Below, piece after piece: positions 20,020 through 32,800 of a stretch of 64,000 bases of DNA. The notes under the pieces were generated by a model, which worked only from the letters and a program-made list of their open reading frames with translations, did not search any database and was not told where the DNA came from. The stretch is from Rhizaria sp. SCN 62-66 (Eukaryota; Rhizaria, unplaced). The stretch is from positions 1-64,000 of the forward strand of contig MEDY01000059.1 of the NCBI GenBank assembly GCA_001724265.1. The letters are read 5' to 3'. Both the position numbers and the translations under genes were made by a program. The first letter of the stretch is position 1, and each line of letters begins with the position of its first letter.

Positions 20020-20684
20020 TGGAATCGGGCAGCGGGTGACGCGGGGACGCAACGACAAGACTGCTCCTCGACGGAAGGGTGTAGTTGGGACAGGAAACGG
20101 ACAAAAACAAGCAAAGGGCTCGGAAACCGGAGTGGTTGCAGAGGGTCTAGTGTGCGCGCAGTATGAAAATAAGAGGGCAGAGTGAGATGAGATCATTCAG
20201 ACAGGAAACAGCGTCGGGGAAGAAGGAGTCTAGGGGCAAGACTGTCCAACGGTATCAGCGATTTTTCACGTTTGCTTTCCCAGAAATTTCGGCATCCAAG
20301 CGCAGAATAGTCCGAGTATGCTTTAGTTCATGCAGCTTTATCTCTATGTTTGAAACCAAAATAAATTTATGATGACAAAACAACCTCCAACAGTGCGCTC
20401 CAAGATTGCCCTCCCCGGTTTTGAACCCTGCCAACCCTCCAACGGCTATTTTTCGCCCACGGTCCTTCTTGCTGGAGACTGGTGAGAACGAGTCAAAGTA
20501 AGTAAGCCGCACTGGGCTGATCTTCAAGTCAAATTGCACTTAATAATCATCGTCAATTGCGTTAACGTCTATGTATGTATATTAAGCATTTTTATACCTT
20601 TATTATCCGAATTCAAACCTCCTTCACCACCTGCCTGGCAGTGTAGGTCGCTTGTTTTGTTCGCGCCATTTCCGAGTGGGCCTG
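20020..20684. promoter_or_regulatory. Divergent promoter region (PLK / unknown gene)
   Basis: 665 bp between two divergent starts. It contains TTCGCCCACGGTC at 20452-20464, a 13-mer that also occurs at 26525-26537 in another divergent promoter. No gene is seen inside. Confidence 0.4.
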
Positions 20685-23600
20685 ATGTCTGACCCAAGCT
20701 CTCGGGCGGCTGCCTCTTACGTCAGTCCCCCAGCATCAGCACCACAGTTTTTTGACCCCTTTGCGCCACTTGCCCGCCCCAAGGGTGTGCCGCAGTTTCC
20801 TTCCGCTCTAGCCTTGTCCTTCGCGCCCCAGGCCGTTTCAACCTCGACTGCGGCCGGATCTGCTTTGGCGCCCTTGACGCCCGCGCCGTCTGCGCCGCCG
20901 CCGCCGTCGCTGCTGGTGCGCTCCGATTACCGCATCGGCGTGCCGGTTGTTGCGCGCGCGTTGGCCCGGTCTGGCGCGCTCAGCGCCGCCGCGGCCGCCG
21001 ACGCCGCCGACGGGCTGCTGTATCACCTCGAGGGCCTGCAGTCGCCCGCCGCCGCTGTCGCCGGCGCCGCGCTCGCGCAAACGCTTGTCACGCTGCGCCG
21101 CGCCGCCCTTCCTGCACCTGCCAGCGCGTCTGTATTTTTTGGCGACGCCAGCGCGGGCGCGGCGGCGTTTTTGCTGCTGTTCCGCTGCGCGGGGGCTGGA
21201 GAGGCGGCGGCCATCGTGAGCACCAACCCCGCTCTCGCGCCCGCCTGCGCCGCCGCAGTCGCCGCCGCAGTCGCTGCACGCGATGTGACGCAACAGGCGC
21301 GCGTTGCGGCGGCTGCGCGGCGGCAGCGTGTGCCCGCGGTGGTCCGGGTTGTGCTGGAGCTGCTCACATACGCTCTGTCGCGAAACCTCGCCATTTACAG
21401 TAGCACGAACACCAACAGCTGCAGCTCTGCCGCCTCTGTCGGCGCGGGCGGGGCGCTGGGTGCGCTGTCGGCGGCGGAGGCGGCGGCGTTGGTGTCGCCC
21501 GCGCTGGCCACGCTGCTGCTGCGCGTTGCGGCCGGCGACTGCGGCTGGGCTCCGGCCGCCGCAACTGCCAGCGCAACCCCAGCGGGCATCAGCACAGGTG
21601 CGAGCGTAGGCGGCGTTGGCGCGCGTGGCGGAAGCGACGACGCGACCGTTGCCGGCATGACAGTCGCTGATGCCATGAAGGTAAATGCGGGTGATGCAAC
21701 GCCCGACAACGCGTCTGCCACAGCTGCTCTTGCTGGGGTCCGTGTAGGCGAACACGATGACAGCGCTGGCGCTGGCGCTGGCGAGGTGCGCAGTCGTCGG
21801 CGCCGCCGCCCCGCGGCCGCTGCTCCGGCTGCTGCACTGGCCGACGCCACGCCTGATGTTGACGCGAGTCTCACTGGCGGCGAGCGAGGCGATGGCCAAC
21901 GACGGCAGCCGCAGCCACAGTCAGAGTCTGAGCCGTTGTCGGAATCCCAGTCGCAGGCGCACTTGCAGTCGCAGTCGTTCACGCTGCCGTTGCCGTTGCC
22001 GCTGCCGCTGCCGCTACCACTGCAGCAGGAGCAGGAGCAGGCGCGCGAGGCGCCGTCGCTGCTGCTGCTGTGCTCCCTGCTCGCCGACACCGAGGCCGAC
22101 ACTGAGGCTGAGGCGAAGGATGAGGCCGACGTCGCCGTCACGGACGGAGACACTGACGGGGCTGCAGCGTCTGGAGTGACTGTAACTGCTCTCATGGCCC
22201 CATTTAGCAACTGCGATCACGTCCACGCTCACGACCCCATCGAGAGCGACAGAGACAGCGACTGCGCCTGCGAGCTGGCGCAGAGCCGTCTGCTGGCGCT
22301 GCTGCTGCTGGCGCGTTTGTTCGAGTTGTCGCCCGCCGCCGCCGCCGCGCCCGCCGCGCTGGCGTCTCTTGCGCTCCCCTTGCCGCGCGCACGCATATCT
22401 GCACACCGGACTGGCGACGCGGGTAGCAGGTCCGCCGGCGGTGTCGCAGGCGCAGCTGCTTCGACGGTGGCGCCCGCGGCGGCGGTCGTTTTAGGAATAG
22501 TCGATGCCGCAGTCACTGACGTTGCCGCACGCCTATTTCCCGCGCACGCGTCTAAGAACCTCGCATATTAGTGCTCTCCGTCTGAGTCCTCCGCGCTGCG
22601 CGGGGCCGGCCGTTTGCCGCCGCTGCTGTCAGCGCTGTTGCGCGCGTCTGCGGCACTGGCAGGCACGTTCCTGAGCCCGCAGGCGGCGGTGGCGACGCTC
22701 ACGGCGCTCGACGACGACCCGGCCGTGACCGCCGCCGCCGCCGCCGCAGTCGTCGCTGCCGCCGCGGTCGCCACAGGGGCGCGCTCGCGGTGCTCCGCGC
22801 TCGCGACTGCGCGCAGCGGCGCAGGGGCGAGCGCCGGTGACGGCGAGAGCGCGACTGTGACGGCGAGGGAGGACTCAAACAACGAGAATGCGTCCACTGC
22901 GCTGTCACATAACAGCAGCAGCAGCAGAGGCGTTTCTGGATATGTGCTGAACGTCGCTGCCACCGGTGGTGTCGACAGAGGCGCGATCACGCGCGCACTG
23001 CTTGCCGTGACCACGCCCCTGTCGCTCACGCCAACGGTTGCGCAGTCAGCGAGTCACCCAACTGCTGTTGAATCGATCCCCGCAGAGGCATTTGCAGAGG
23101 CTGAGTCGCGGCAATTCCGCGCCGAGCTGGCCGCCGCGGCCCAGAGCCCCGCCGCGGCGAGTCTGTCGTCGCCCGCCGCAGCCGCCGTGGACGTGCCCGC
23201 GGTGGCCGAGGAGGCGTGCTTCCGCGTGCTCGTGCGCGGAATCGCCGTTTCTACCGCCGCGCTCTCCGCTGCTGTGGCACTACACCGGCAGCAACGACTG
23301 CAGCAACCGGCGAGTTCACCGTTCTGCAGCAGCAGCCGCCCGTGCTGCTGCGCGCTGCCCGTGGGCCTGGTGCCGTTCGCGCGGCAGCAGCTGCTGGTGT
23401 GTCTGGACCTCTCGCACCGAAACCCGCTCGCCGCGCAGGCCCTCGCGTCGCGCGCGCGCCTCACGCCGCTTGCCGACTCCGCACCCAGCGCCTCGACTGC
23501 CGCCGCGACCGCCGCCGCGACCGCTGCAAGGACTGGCGACGACGAGAGTGACGGAGCAGCGCTGACTGGGCTTGGCGTCGTCGCGAGTCTGTACGCTCTC

Positions 23601-25088
23601 TCGCGTGCTGCGACAGCAATGACTGCGCACAATGCGCGTGTCAATACGACCGCAGATCATTCCGACAGCGGTGCCGAGGGCGCAGGTGCCGAGAGTATGC
23701 GCTGCGTCTGCTGCAGCGCACGGAGGAGTGGCGGTGACACGAGCTCGCACGCATGCGGCTTAGCTTCCCTCTCCGCGCTGGCGGCGCCCGCGCTGGGCGT
23801 GCTGGTCAACTGCCTCGAGGCGGCACCGCAGCAGACGGCGGCTGCGGTTGCCGCGCTGCGCTGCCGGGTGACCCTGAGCAGCACGGGTCCCAGAGGCTCC
23901 GAGAGCAGCGACACGGGGAGTGCTCAGCTTGACAACGCGTGCGTCGGCGCTGCATTGGATACAGCGAGTTCTGATGCCAGTGCGGGTGACGCTAGTGGTA
24001 CAGAGGATATTTTTTCGCTCATGTTTGCCGCAGCCGCGACCGACGACACGGCGAGCGCCGACACCAGCGGCAGCTCTGCAGCGACCCTGAGCAGCGCCCC
24101 CAAGACAGTGAGCCGGACCGAGACCCTGGGCGCGCCGCTTTGGCTGCTGCTGTGGCACTAGTTTGCGGCCGACTACGCTCTGTACAAGCGCGCCGTCTCT
24201 CTGCTCTCGCGGCCACCGCCACAGGCCCAGCCACAGCCGCAGTCGATGTCACACCCGCAGCCGCAATCTCTCGGCGGTTTGAGCTTAGACTCCAGTTCCA
24301 GGTTGCAGTCGCAGTCTCACTCTAACGGGCTCACGCAGACGCTATTTTCCCCTGCACAGTCGCTCTCGCCGCTGCCGTCTCTGCTCTCGACGACGGCGAC
24401 CCTGGCGCCGGCCGCGCGCGCAGCCGCCGACTGCGCGAGCAGAGATTAGTCTCTCTTTGGAGAGACTGTGGCAGTGAGCGACGGCCGCTGCACTGACGTG
24501 GCCACGACAACCGGCGAGACCACGACAACCGGCGAGACCACGACAATTGACGAGACCGCAACTCATGCCACGACTGCTGCTGACGCCACGAGGGCTGCTG
24601 AGACTGCCGCGGTGCGCGGGGCGACGGCGGCGCAGTTGCGCGCGGGCTACAGCGCGATCATGCTCTCGTGGCTTGCCGTGTCGCGGCCCGGCTTCCTGGA
24701 CGTGCTCGAACACGTCGCAGCCACGGCCAGTAGCATCATCGGCAACTGTACTATCGCCGGGGCCACTGGTGACACTGCGACCGAGAGCGCGGCTGCGAGC
24801 GCGACCGTGGGCGCCGGGGAGCGGCTCGCGGAGGCGCTGGGCGACTACGTGGCGATGCAAACGCGCTCTGCCGCGACTGCGACCGCGACTGGGGCCGCGA
24901 ATGCTACTGCGACGTCAGGCGCGGCTGGTCATGGTGAAGGCTCGAGCAACAGCGTCGCTGTCTCACACAGCGCCAGCGCCATTGCAAGCGGGGCTGCGGC
25001 CGAGGGCGGGGGTAGCGAGGAGGCCGAGGGGCTGCGCAGGCAGCTGTTGCGGGCGGTGCGGCGCCGGCAGCTGCTCAAGCTTGAGTGA
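20685..25088 (+). CDS. Large unknown Ala-rich protein read through three in-frame TAG codons
   Basis: One frame runs from ATG 20685 to TGA 25086 and contains no TAA or TGA inside, but three TAG codons at 22569, 24159 and 24447 (codons 629, 1159 and 1255). GC3 bias and composition continue unchanged across each TAG. For example LLLWH, the TAG, then FAADYALYKRAVSLL reads as one helix. If UAG is sense the product is 1,467 residues. It is Ala/Leu-rich and mostly helical, with Ser/Thr-rich linkers; residues about 85-260 suggest ARM/HEAT-like helices. No family is recognised, and I see no signal peptide or clear membrane helix. A pseudogene is the alternative, but three stops all of one kind and no frameshift over 4.4 kb argue against it. 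Confidence 0.7.
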
Positions 25089-25346
25089 AGAGCAAGCAAA
25101 ACATTTAATGACACACGGATACATAAATTCGAGTCGACTTCATGAAAGTTGACGCGCAATACATAGCTTTAGTTTAAGAATCCAATATAATCATCATGTG
25201 AGCACGTATATAAACTGATTGTTTATTGACTGAAACAATCCAAAGTTCTCTCAGTAAATGAAAACACACATCTTAATAGAACAACACAAGCACTAGTTAT
25301 AACCTTTTCTTCACGATTTGAAGCTATTGCTTTGCCGCTTGCGGGC

Positions 25347-26135
25347 TTACCGCTTGCGCTCCGCCTTCCACTTGAACTCCTTGGAGACGACGTCTCCAAA
25401 CTCGTCCTTGGTGACGAGCGCCTTGCGCTTGCCACCCTCGAGCATCTTCTTGTGCGTGCCCAGCTTGACCTCAACGCGGCCCAGCTCGGTGATGCGGTCC
25501 AGGCGCTGCCGGAGCTCGCCATACGCCGCCTTGCGCGCGCGGTCCACCTTGGCCAGGTCACCCGGCTTGAGCTGCCGCGCGTTGAGGATGACGTTGCCCT
25601 CCTCGAGCTGCGCGCGCGTCAGCCGGTTGTAGGAGCGGCCCACCAGCTCGGGCACCGTGTCGAAGTGCTCGGCGGCGTCAAAGTTGTCGACCTCCTCCTC
25701 GGTGTCCTTGAAAACAACGTGCTGGCGGCCCGCGTCCGCGGCCACGGACTCGTCCAGCAGCTGCAGCGAGGCCTTAAGCTTCGCCGCCTTGCTCTTCTCG
25801 CTCTGCGTCTTCATCTCGATGTACTTGAGGTCCTTGACCTTGACGTCCACGCGGTCGTCCAGCCCCATCGTCTTGTCGGGTCGGTAGTCCGTGTGCTCGC
25901 CCTTGCGCAATCGCGAGGTGTGCATGCGCTTGTAGTACTCGTCCTCGTTCTTGGTCGCCGCCTTGGCGCGCATCTTGTTGAGCTGCGCCTGCTTGGCGCG
26001 GTAGTCCTTGGAGCGCACCTTGAAGTCCATCTTCTTCTCCAGCAGGCCAAAGCGCGCGCGCGCCTCGGGCTGCGAGCGCTCGTGGTACTTGATCGTGTTA
26101 AACTTGCGGAACGGCCGCATTTCGGAGTTGGACAT
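25347..26135 (-). CDS. UTP11: U3 snoRNA-associated protein UTP11
   Basis: 262 aa, single exon, ATG 26135, stop TAA. The N-terminus matches the UTP11 family closely: KYHERSQPEARARFGLLEKK followed by DFKVRSKDYRAKQAQL and a KNEDEYYKRM block, then the KYIEMKTQSEKSK segment near residue 113 and HVVFKDTEEEVDNFD around 150. The C-terminus is Lys/Arg-rich (GGKRKALVTKDEFG...KWKAERKR). UTP11 is a component of the small-subunit processome in the nucleolus and is needed for 18S rRNA processing. Length is as usual for the family. It diverges from the giant membrane-protein gene at 26836 across 700 bp. Confidence 0.96.
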   Translation of the reverse strand: MSNSEMRPFRKFNTIKYHERSQPEARARFGLLEKKMDFKVRSKDYRAKQAQLNKMRAKAATKNEDEYYKRMHTSRLRKGEHTDYRPDKTMGLDDRVDVKVKDLKYIEMKTQSEKSKAAKLKASLQLLDESVAADAGRQHVVFKDTEEEVDNFDAAEHFDTVPELVGRSYNRLTRAQLEEGNVILNARQLKPGDLAKVDRARKAAYGELRQRLDRITELGRVEVKLGTHKKMLEGGKRKALVTKDEFGDVVSKEFKWKAERKR

Positions 26136-26835
26136 GGTGTCTGTGTGCGGGAGGGCGAGAAGCGCCGGGATGGGGCTCTCGCGGGTGTTAAAGTCGGGCT
26201 GGGGACAGCGGAACGGGGCTGGCGCGGGATAAGATTCTGCGACAGAATAGCCGACTCGCGTTTAAGATGTGTGGTAAGAGAGAGAACTGCACTAATGGAA
26301 AGCGGGGGTGACAGGAGCAAGAGAGCGAGTGGGTGGTGAGAAGGGGGCGGACTGGGGCGAGGCGAGGAAACCGGGGCTCGGCTGGAGACAAAGAGTGCGA
26401 CAGGAAGCCACACTAAAAGAAGAGAATTAATATCAAGTGGCAGAACGCATGAATTCGAGGATTTTAACAACGTTTATGGTCATAGTATCAACTTTGAGCT
26501 CCTCTCCGAGGATGCAACTCGAGGTTCGCCCACGGTCGCTTGCAGCCTCGACCGCCCAACCAACCAGCCACGCCTTCGGTCGATGATGGCAGAGATAGCC
26601 TGTCTTAAAGGACTTTGTGTGAGATAGTTCTTTCGTCAGCGGCGATATAGACGAACTATCGTGTTTATTGTCTGGTTTATTTCACTGCCTTAAATTTACT
26701 TTTGCTTTTGTGTTGGTCTCACCATTCCACTGTTTGTTTCGTACTTTCAGACTTGACTCAACTTCATCCGAGACTAGCACGCGCCCACCATCACTGGGCC
26801 TTGAAACAGAGCTCTTTTCACTACTCATTTCACAC
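26136..26835. promoter_or_regulatory. Divergent promoter region (UTP11 / giant membrane protein)
   Basis: 700 bp between divergent starts. It holds the 13-mer TTCGCCCACGGTC at 26525-26537, shared with 20452-20464. Near 26740-26750 a pyrimidine tract ending TACTTTCAG resembles a 3' splice site, so the downstream gene may have a 5'-UTR intron. No coding region is seen. Confidence 0.35.
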
Positions 26836-29800
26836 ATGCCACGGGCTTCCCCGGGCACCGCCGGCTCTCCGTCGTCTGCTCGGCGCAGCGATGGCTCTGG
26901 CGCCCCCGCGGCTCCTCCCGTCGGAGCTCCAGATTCGTCCCTCGCTTCTGCCTCCGCCTCCGCCCCCGCGGCCCCTGCTGCCCCGGGCGCGTCAACAGCG
27001 ACGAAGCTGGCCCACGTAGAGGCGCTCGAGGCCTCTTTGCTGGTCCCGCTTCACCGCGCGGCCGCAGCGTCGTTGTTCTTGCCGTCCTCGACGCTCGCGC
27101 CCGCGCCGTTCCCGCCGTACGTGGTGACCGCGCTGTCCTTCGTGCACGGCGCGCTCTCGGCCGCGCCCGCCGCGCTGCTGCTCTTCGCCGCCGTCGCCGC
27201 GACCGCGGGCGCATGGCCCGACGCCGTGGCCTCCCCGTCGCCCGCGCGCTCGTTCTTGGCCGCCGCGGCGACGCCCTCGGCCGTGGCGCTGTGGCTCACT
27301 GCGCTGGCCCTCGTCGCCGCGGGCTCAGCGCTCGGACCCGCGCTCGCCGAGTGGGTTGCGCGTGCATACGTCGCCGCACACTCGCCCGCCGCGCACTCGT
27401 CCGTTGCGCTCGACGCCGCAGCTGAGACCGCGCCTGCGACTATGATTGCGGGCGACTACCACGGCGGTCGCCGCCGTCGCGGCCGTCGCCAGACTGCTGC
27501 TGTCTCCGCGGCTGACGGGCCCGAGTCGGCGGCCAGGGCCCGCAGCAGCTCGGCCTGGGCCTACCCCACCGCGCCCGCGCCGCGCCCGCCCGCCGCTACC
27601 TCAACCGCTGCCGCCGCCGCCGCCGCCGCCGCCGCTGCGACCGCAGCCGCTGCCGCAGCTGCGACTGCTGTCCGCGACACCGGGCTTGGCGGGCTCGGGC
27701 TCGACGTCGCGCGGCACGCCGCCGCGCCCGGCAGCGGCCGGGGCCTGGGCGAGGGCGACCCGCTTGCGTTTTCGCCCTACGCGGGCCCCACACACGGCCA
27801 GAGGCTGTCTGCGGGCGCTGCGGCGATTACGAGCGCGGGCGACCTCAGCTCTCGCGCCCAGGCCCTCGAGGACGAAGATGAGGACGAGGATGGCTACAGC
27901 GTCAGCGGCGGCGACAGCGAGCAGGACTATGGCGACCGCGAGCGGCTGCTCTTGGCGCACTCGCACAGCGCCGCCAGCGCCGGTCTGAGCCGCAGCCACA
28001 GCCGCGGCCACTTCGACCGTGCGGCTGCTGCTGCGGCGGCGGCTGACGACGATGAGGACGACGACGCCGACTCCGTCTACGCGGCCGGCGTGACCGCGGC
28101 TGCGCCCGGCGCCGCGGGCGCGGACGACGCGGACGAGGACACCGCGTTTACGATCGTGAGCCGCTCGCGCGCAAACACGCACGCCCGCGGCCATAGCAGC
28201 GGCAGCGGCAGCGGCCACGGTCACGGCCACGGCCACGCGCAGGGCGACGGCGAGGGCGCCGTCGTGTCGGCGCTCTCGCCGCTGCTGTCCGCGCGCAGCG
28301 CCAGCTCCGCTTCAGCGACTGCGACTGCGCTGTCACCGCTGCACTCCGGCGTGGGCTTCGGCGCCAGTCCCGGCGCGGCCAGCGCCAGGGGCGGCCAAGG
28401 CCTGAGCTACGGCTCCACGGACTCCCTGTCTGCGCCCAGCCAGTCCAACAACGCAAGAGCGAACGCGAGCGCGACCAATGCGAGCACCGGCGGCAGCGGC
28501 AGCAGCAATAGCGTGATCGTCAAGGCGCCCGCGTCGCTGCCCCTGCGCGCGACGCGGTTTGTTGCGGGTGTGCTGGCCGCGGCCGCCGTGATCGGGCTCG
28601 CGCTCGCCACGGGCGCGCTCTACTTCGCCAGCGAGCTCCATGTGCAGGCGCTGCGCGAGGCCGCCGCGGGAGTCGAGTGGGCGCGTCCCCCGCCCATGTA
28701 CTATGGCCAAGAGCGCAGCTTCGGCGACATCCTGTTCGCCGACATCGATGCGCCGCCGCCGCAGCCGCTCGCGCTCTCCCGCGCGGCTCTCGGCGCCGGC
28801 AAGAGCGCCGGCGCCGTGCCCGCGCTGTTCGACTTCGCCGCCCTCGTGGGCGACGGCGCGGGCGACGCGGGCGCAGGCGGCGCCAAGGGCGGCCCCGGCG
28901 GCAAGTCTCCGTTCGGTGGGCTGGCAGGCTCGGCGGGCGGACTGAGCTCGGCAGCCGCGCTGCTGCCCACGTCGCCCGCGGCGGCCGCGCGCACGCTGGG
29001 CCGCGTGCTGGTCCCGCCGCGCTCGCTGCCGCTGCTCAGCCGCAGCCACAGCTTCAGCGACTTCGATGATGACGACAGCGACCTCGACGCCAGCGCGAGC
29101 GGCGCCGCGGTTGCTAGCGGTGGCGAGCAGTGGGTCTGGCTGGGCGTGGCGTCGCCGCTGTGGACGTCGCTGTACCAGCCGCTGCTGCTGCTGCTCGCGG
29201 CGCTGGGCGCGGCGCTCGTCACGGCCGCCGTCTCGGGCGCCGCGCACGCCGCCGCAGTCACGTGCGCGCAGGCCGGCGCCCAGGCGCCCATCGCACCGCT
29301 CGAGCTCGCGCCTGCTCCCGCCGCCGCGCACGCCGCCGCCGCCGCCGCTGCTGCAGCCGCTGCGGCCGACGCCACCACTGGTGGTGCCGCTGCGAACACG
29401 GCGCCGCGTGTGTCGATTTGCCTGTCGCCGCTCTCGCACGCGCACTCGCTGCACAGCCCCGCGCTCGCGCCCCTGGCCCCCGGTAACAGTGGTGCCGGCG
29501 CCGCTGGCGCTGCCTCGGGTGCAGGTGCAGGCGCAGGCGCCGGTGCGCTGGTGCTGTCGCCCGTGACGGGCCCGCTGTCGCACAGCCACTCGGCGACCTC
29601 GCTCTCTGCGCACAGCCACGGCCACGGCCACGGCCACGGCCACGGCGGCGGCGGCCACAGCGGCGGCCACAGCGGCTATCTGTTGCCGCGCCCGTCGCCG
29701 GCTTTCGGCCCAACGGCCTTCACCATCTCTGGCTCCTCAGCCTTAGCCTCCGGCGCTAGCGCCGCGCCTCCCGGCGCGGGCGGCGCCGGCGTGATGGGCG

Positions 29801-32800
29801 GCGGCGTGCGGCTGGGCATGTACCACGGCGCCGCGCACGGCCACTCCTCCAGCGCTCAAAGCCACAGCAGCGGCAACGGCAAGCAGCTGTCTTTCCTGCC
29901 TGAGCAAGACGAGTCCGCTCCTGACGACGCCGAGCTCAACGACAACGCCGCCGTCGCAACCGCGCCCGTCGCTTTCTCTGCGTCGTCGGCGTCGTCCTCG
30001 TTGCCTTCGCGTGCCGACGCCGCCACGGCCGCTGCGGCCGCGCAGGCGGCCGCGGACAGCGCGGCCGCGAGCGAGGTGCTGCTGGCGCCGCTGCCGCCCG
30101 AGCCCGGGGACGCGTACATCGCGTCCTCGCTGCTGCTCGACGCGCTCGTGCACCGTCAGTTCGCCGCCGCCGCGCCGCTCCGGGCCTGCGGCGGCGACGT
30201 CACCGCGGCCCGCGGCGCCGACGCCTTGGTGGCCGTCGAGTGTGACCACGGCGTGCTGCTGCCTCTCGCCGCAACGCACCGCGCGCTGCTGCGCCAGCGC
30301 GGCGGGCCGCTGTCCGCCGCGGCCGCGCGCAGCACCGTCCCCGCGCCGCCGGCCCCCGCCTCCGTCCACAGCCACGGCTACCGTCACGGCGGCAGGGCCA
30401 GCAAGGCTGCGGGCGCCGCCGTGCGCGCGTCGCTGCTGCGCGCGTTCCCGCTGGGCGTGGCCTTCTCGCTGCTCGCGCTGCCCGTCGTGTACGCGCTGCT
30501 GCTGCGCTCGGCGGGCCACGCGGTCGCCGTGCGCGCCGCGCAACTGCTGCGCGGGGACATCTTGCCCTCGGGCGCGCCCTCGCCCGCCGCGCTCGCCGCC
30601 GCCGCCGCCGCCGCCACGGCCGCGGAGACCACGCTGGCTGAGTCCAGCGGCGGCGGCGCCCACGGCGCGGCATCGTCGCCGGGCTTCGTGTCGCTGTTCA
30701 ACATCCACTCTGCGATCCCCGCCGCGTCCTCGGCCTCGGCGGCCTCGGCGTCGCTCGCGCTCCCGCTGCCGCCACCCGCGTCGGCCGCCGCGCTGGCGAA
30801 GCTCTTCCTGGTTTCGTCGCCCGCGGCGGCGGCGCCCGTGGTTGCTCACGGCGTGCTCGCGCGCGCGCTGCTGTCGGTCGCCGCGGGCGTGCTGACCGCG
30901 GCTGCGCTCACGCTCGTGCTGCTGCTCGTGTGGGCGCACAGCGAGTTGCGCTACCACTCGTCGCGCTACTATGCCGCGCTTACCGTCGTGGAGCCTACCG
31001 CCGCCGCGGCGACGACGCAGACGCCGTCCTCGCATTCGCAGTCCCGTTTGCGGTCTGCGCGCTCGGGCAAGGGCGGCGCTGCGAAGTCTGCGCGCGCGGG
31101 CGGCAAGCGCGTATCGCTCTCGGTCGGCGACGCGCGCTCGCAGTCGCCGCCAGAGCTGTCCTCGAGCCGGTCGCTGCTGGCCGCGCCCGCCGCCGGCGCC
31201 AGCTTCGTTGCCGGGGCGGGCGCGACGTCCCCCGCCCTTGTGCCGCTGCCGCTGCCGCTGTCGGGGTCGCCCGCGGGCGCGGACGCGCTGAGCAAGGCCG
31301 GCGGCGCCGCGGGCGCGCTGCCGCCGCTGCTGCACAGTGCGCCGCGGACGCGGCTGCGCGCATGGGCGCCGCTGCCGCTGCTGCAGTCGGCGCTGGCTGC
31401 GGCCGCGCACCTGCTGTTCCTGCTGCTGCCCGCGGCGCTGACGCTGCTGCTGGGGCTGTCGCCGGTGTTCGAGGCGCCGCTGGTGGCGCTCGCGGCCGCG
31501 CTCGTGTGGGGGTTGGTTACCTCGCTGCCCTCCGCAGTGCGCGTGTACCGCAACGCCGACGACGGCGGCGACGCCGAGGCCGACGCGGACCCTGTGTCGG
31601 AGCCTGAGTTCGACGACCCCTACGCCTACACCGCCGGCGCGAACCACCGCGTCGTCCACCGGCCCCGCTCGCGCGGGCAGCCGAGGAGCGCGTGGTCCGT
31701 GCGCGGCTTTGCGCGCTCCGTGCGGGACACGTTCGCCCCTCCCGTCACCGCCGTTGCGCCGCGCAGCGCGCACGCGCACTCCCGCGGCCGCGGCGACGCC
31801 GGCAACGGCGACGGCGACCGCGAGGGTGTGAGCGTGTGGTCCGTCGAGCGTCTCAGCGCCGCCGCGCGTGTGACGGCCAAGACCGCGCTCGCTGTGTCTA
31901 CTGCGGCCACCGCGACCGCCGCCGACAGCGCCGACTGCCAGGGCAGCCAGGCGGGGGCACTGCCCGTCGCCGTCGCGCTCGCCGTGATGGAGGCCGAGAC
32001 CGCGTCGCTCATCGCGGACGCCTACTCCAGCGCCGCGAGCACTCCGACTGCCGCTGGCGCTGACAGCGTCAATAACAACATCGTTGCGGTTTCCTCTGCT
32101 GGCGAGGCGAAGCCCGCTGCGCATGGTCACTCGACCGCCGCTGCAGCTTCGACTACTGCCGCCGCGCCCGCGTCTGGCGCCGCCCTGGCGCGCTCGACGC
32201 GTCGGCTTCTGCTGCTGCTCACCGTCTCGCTGTCGTGGCTTCTGGTGCTCGCGCTGGCCCGCGGCGTGCCGGGCCTGTACAACCACTCCTCGGCCGCGGC
32301 CAGCGCGAGCAGCGCCAACGCCGCGGGCGCGGACATGGGCGCGAGCTGGGCCGCCGCGTTCGGGGGCGCGGCGACGCCGCAGTCTGCCCAGCCACCGGCG
32401 CACAGCAAGGGCAAGGACAGCGAGGGCGTCGGCGCGCGCCTGTCGTCGGGCCTCTGGGCCGTGGCGTCGTTCGTCATCACGCTGCTGTCGCCTACCCCGC
32501 CGCGCACGCTGCACCCGCTGCCGCTGCCGCTCTCCGTTTTCCGCGGCGACTCATCTCCCGCCGCCGGCACTGGCGCGGGCGCGGGCGCAGGCGGCGCACC
32601 GCCGGGCGTCGCCGCGCTGCTGCCGCTACTGACCGGCGCCGGGCTGTCTTCGTTCTCCGCCGCGACGACGGCGGCGACGGCGGCCGCGCACGAGTCCTCC
32701 GCGGTCTACACCGCGCTGGCCGTCGTTCTCGTGCTGCTGGCGGCCGCCGCGCTCGCGGGGCTATCGCGCGTGGCCGCCGTCGCGCTCTGGCAGGGGCAGA

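Noticed and set aside
20393-20470. Possible tRNA near 20400 because of a GGTTTTGAACC-like T-loop
   Set aside because: The flanking bases do not form T, anticodon or acceptor stems.
20652-25088. Treating the three ORFs as separate genes
   Set aside because: They share one frame, the apparent second and third ORFs lack convincing ATG starts, and only TAG codons separate them.
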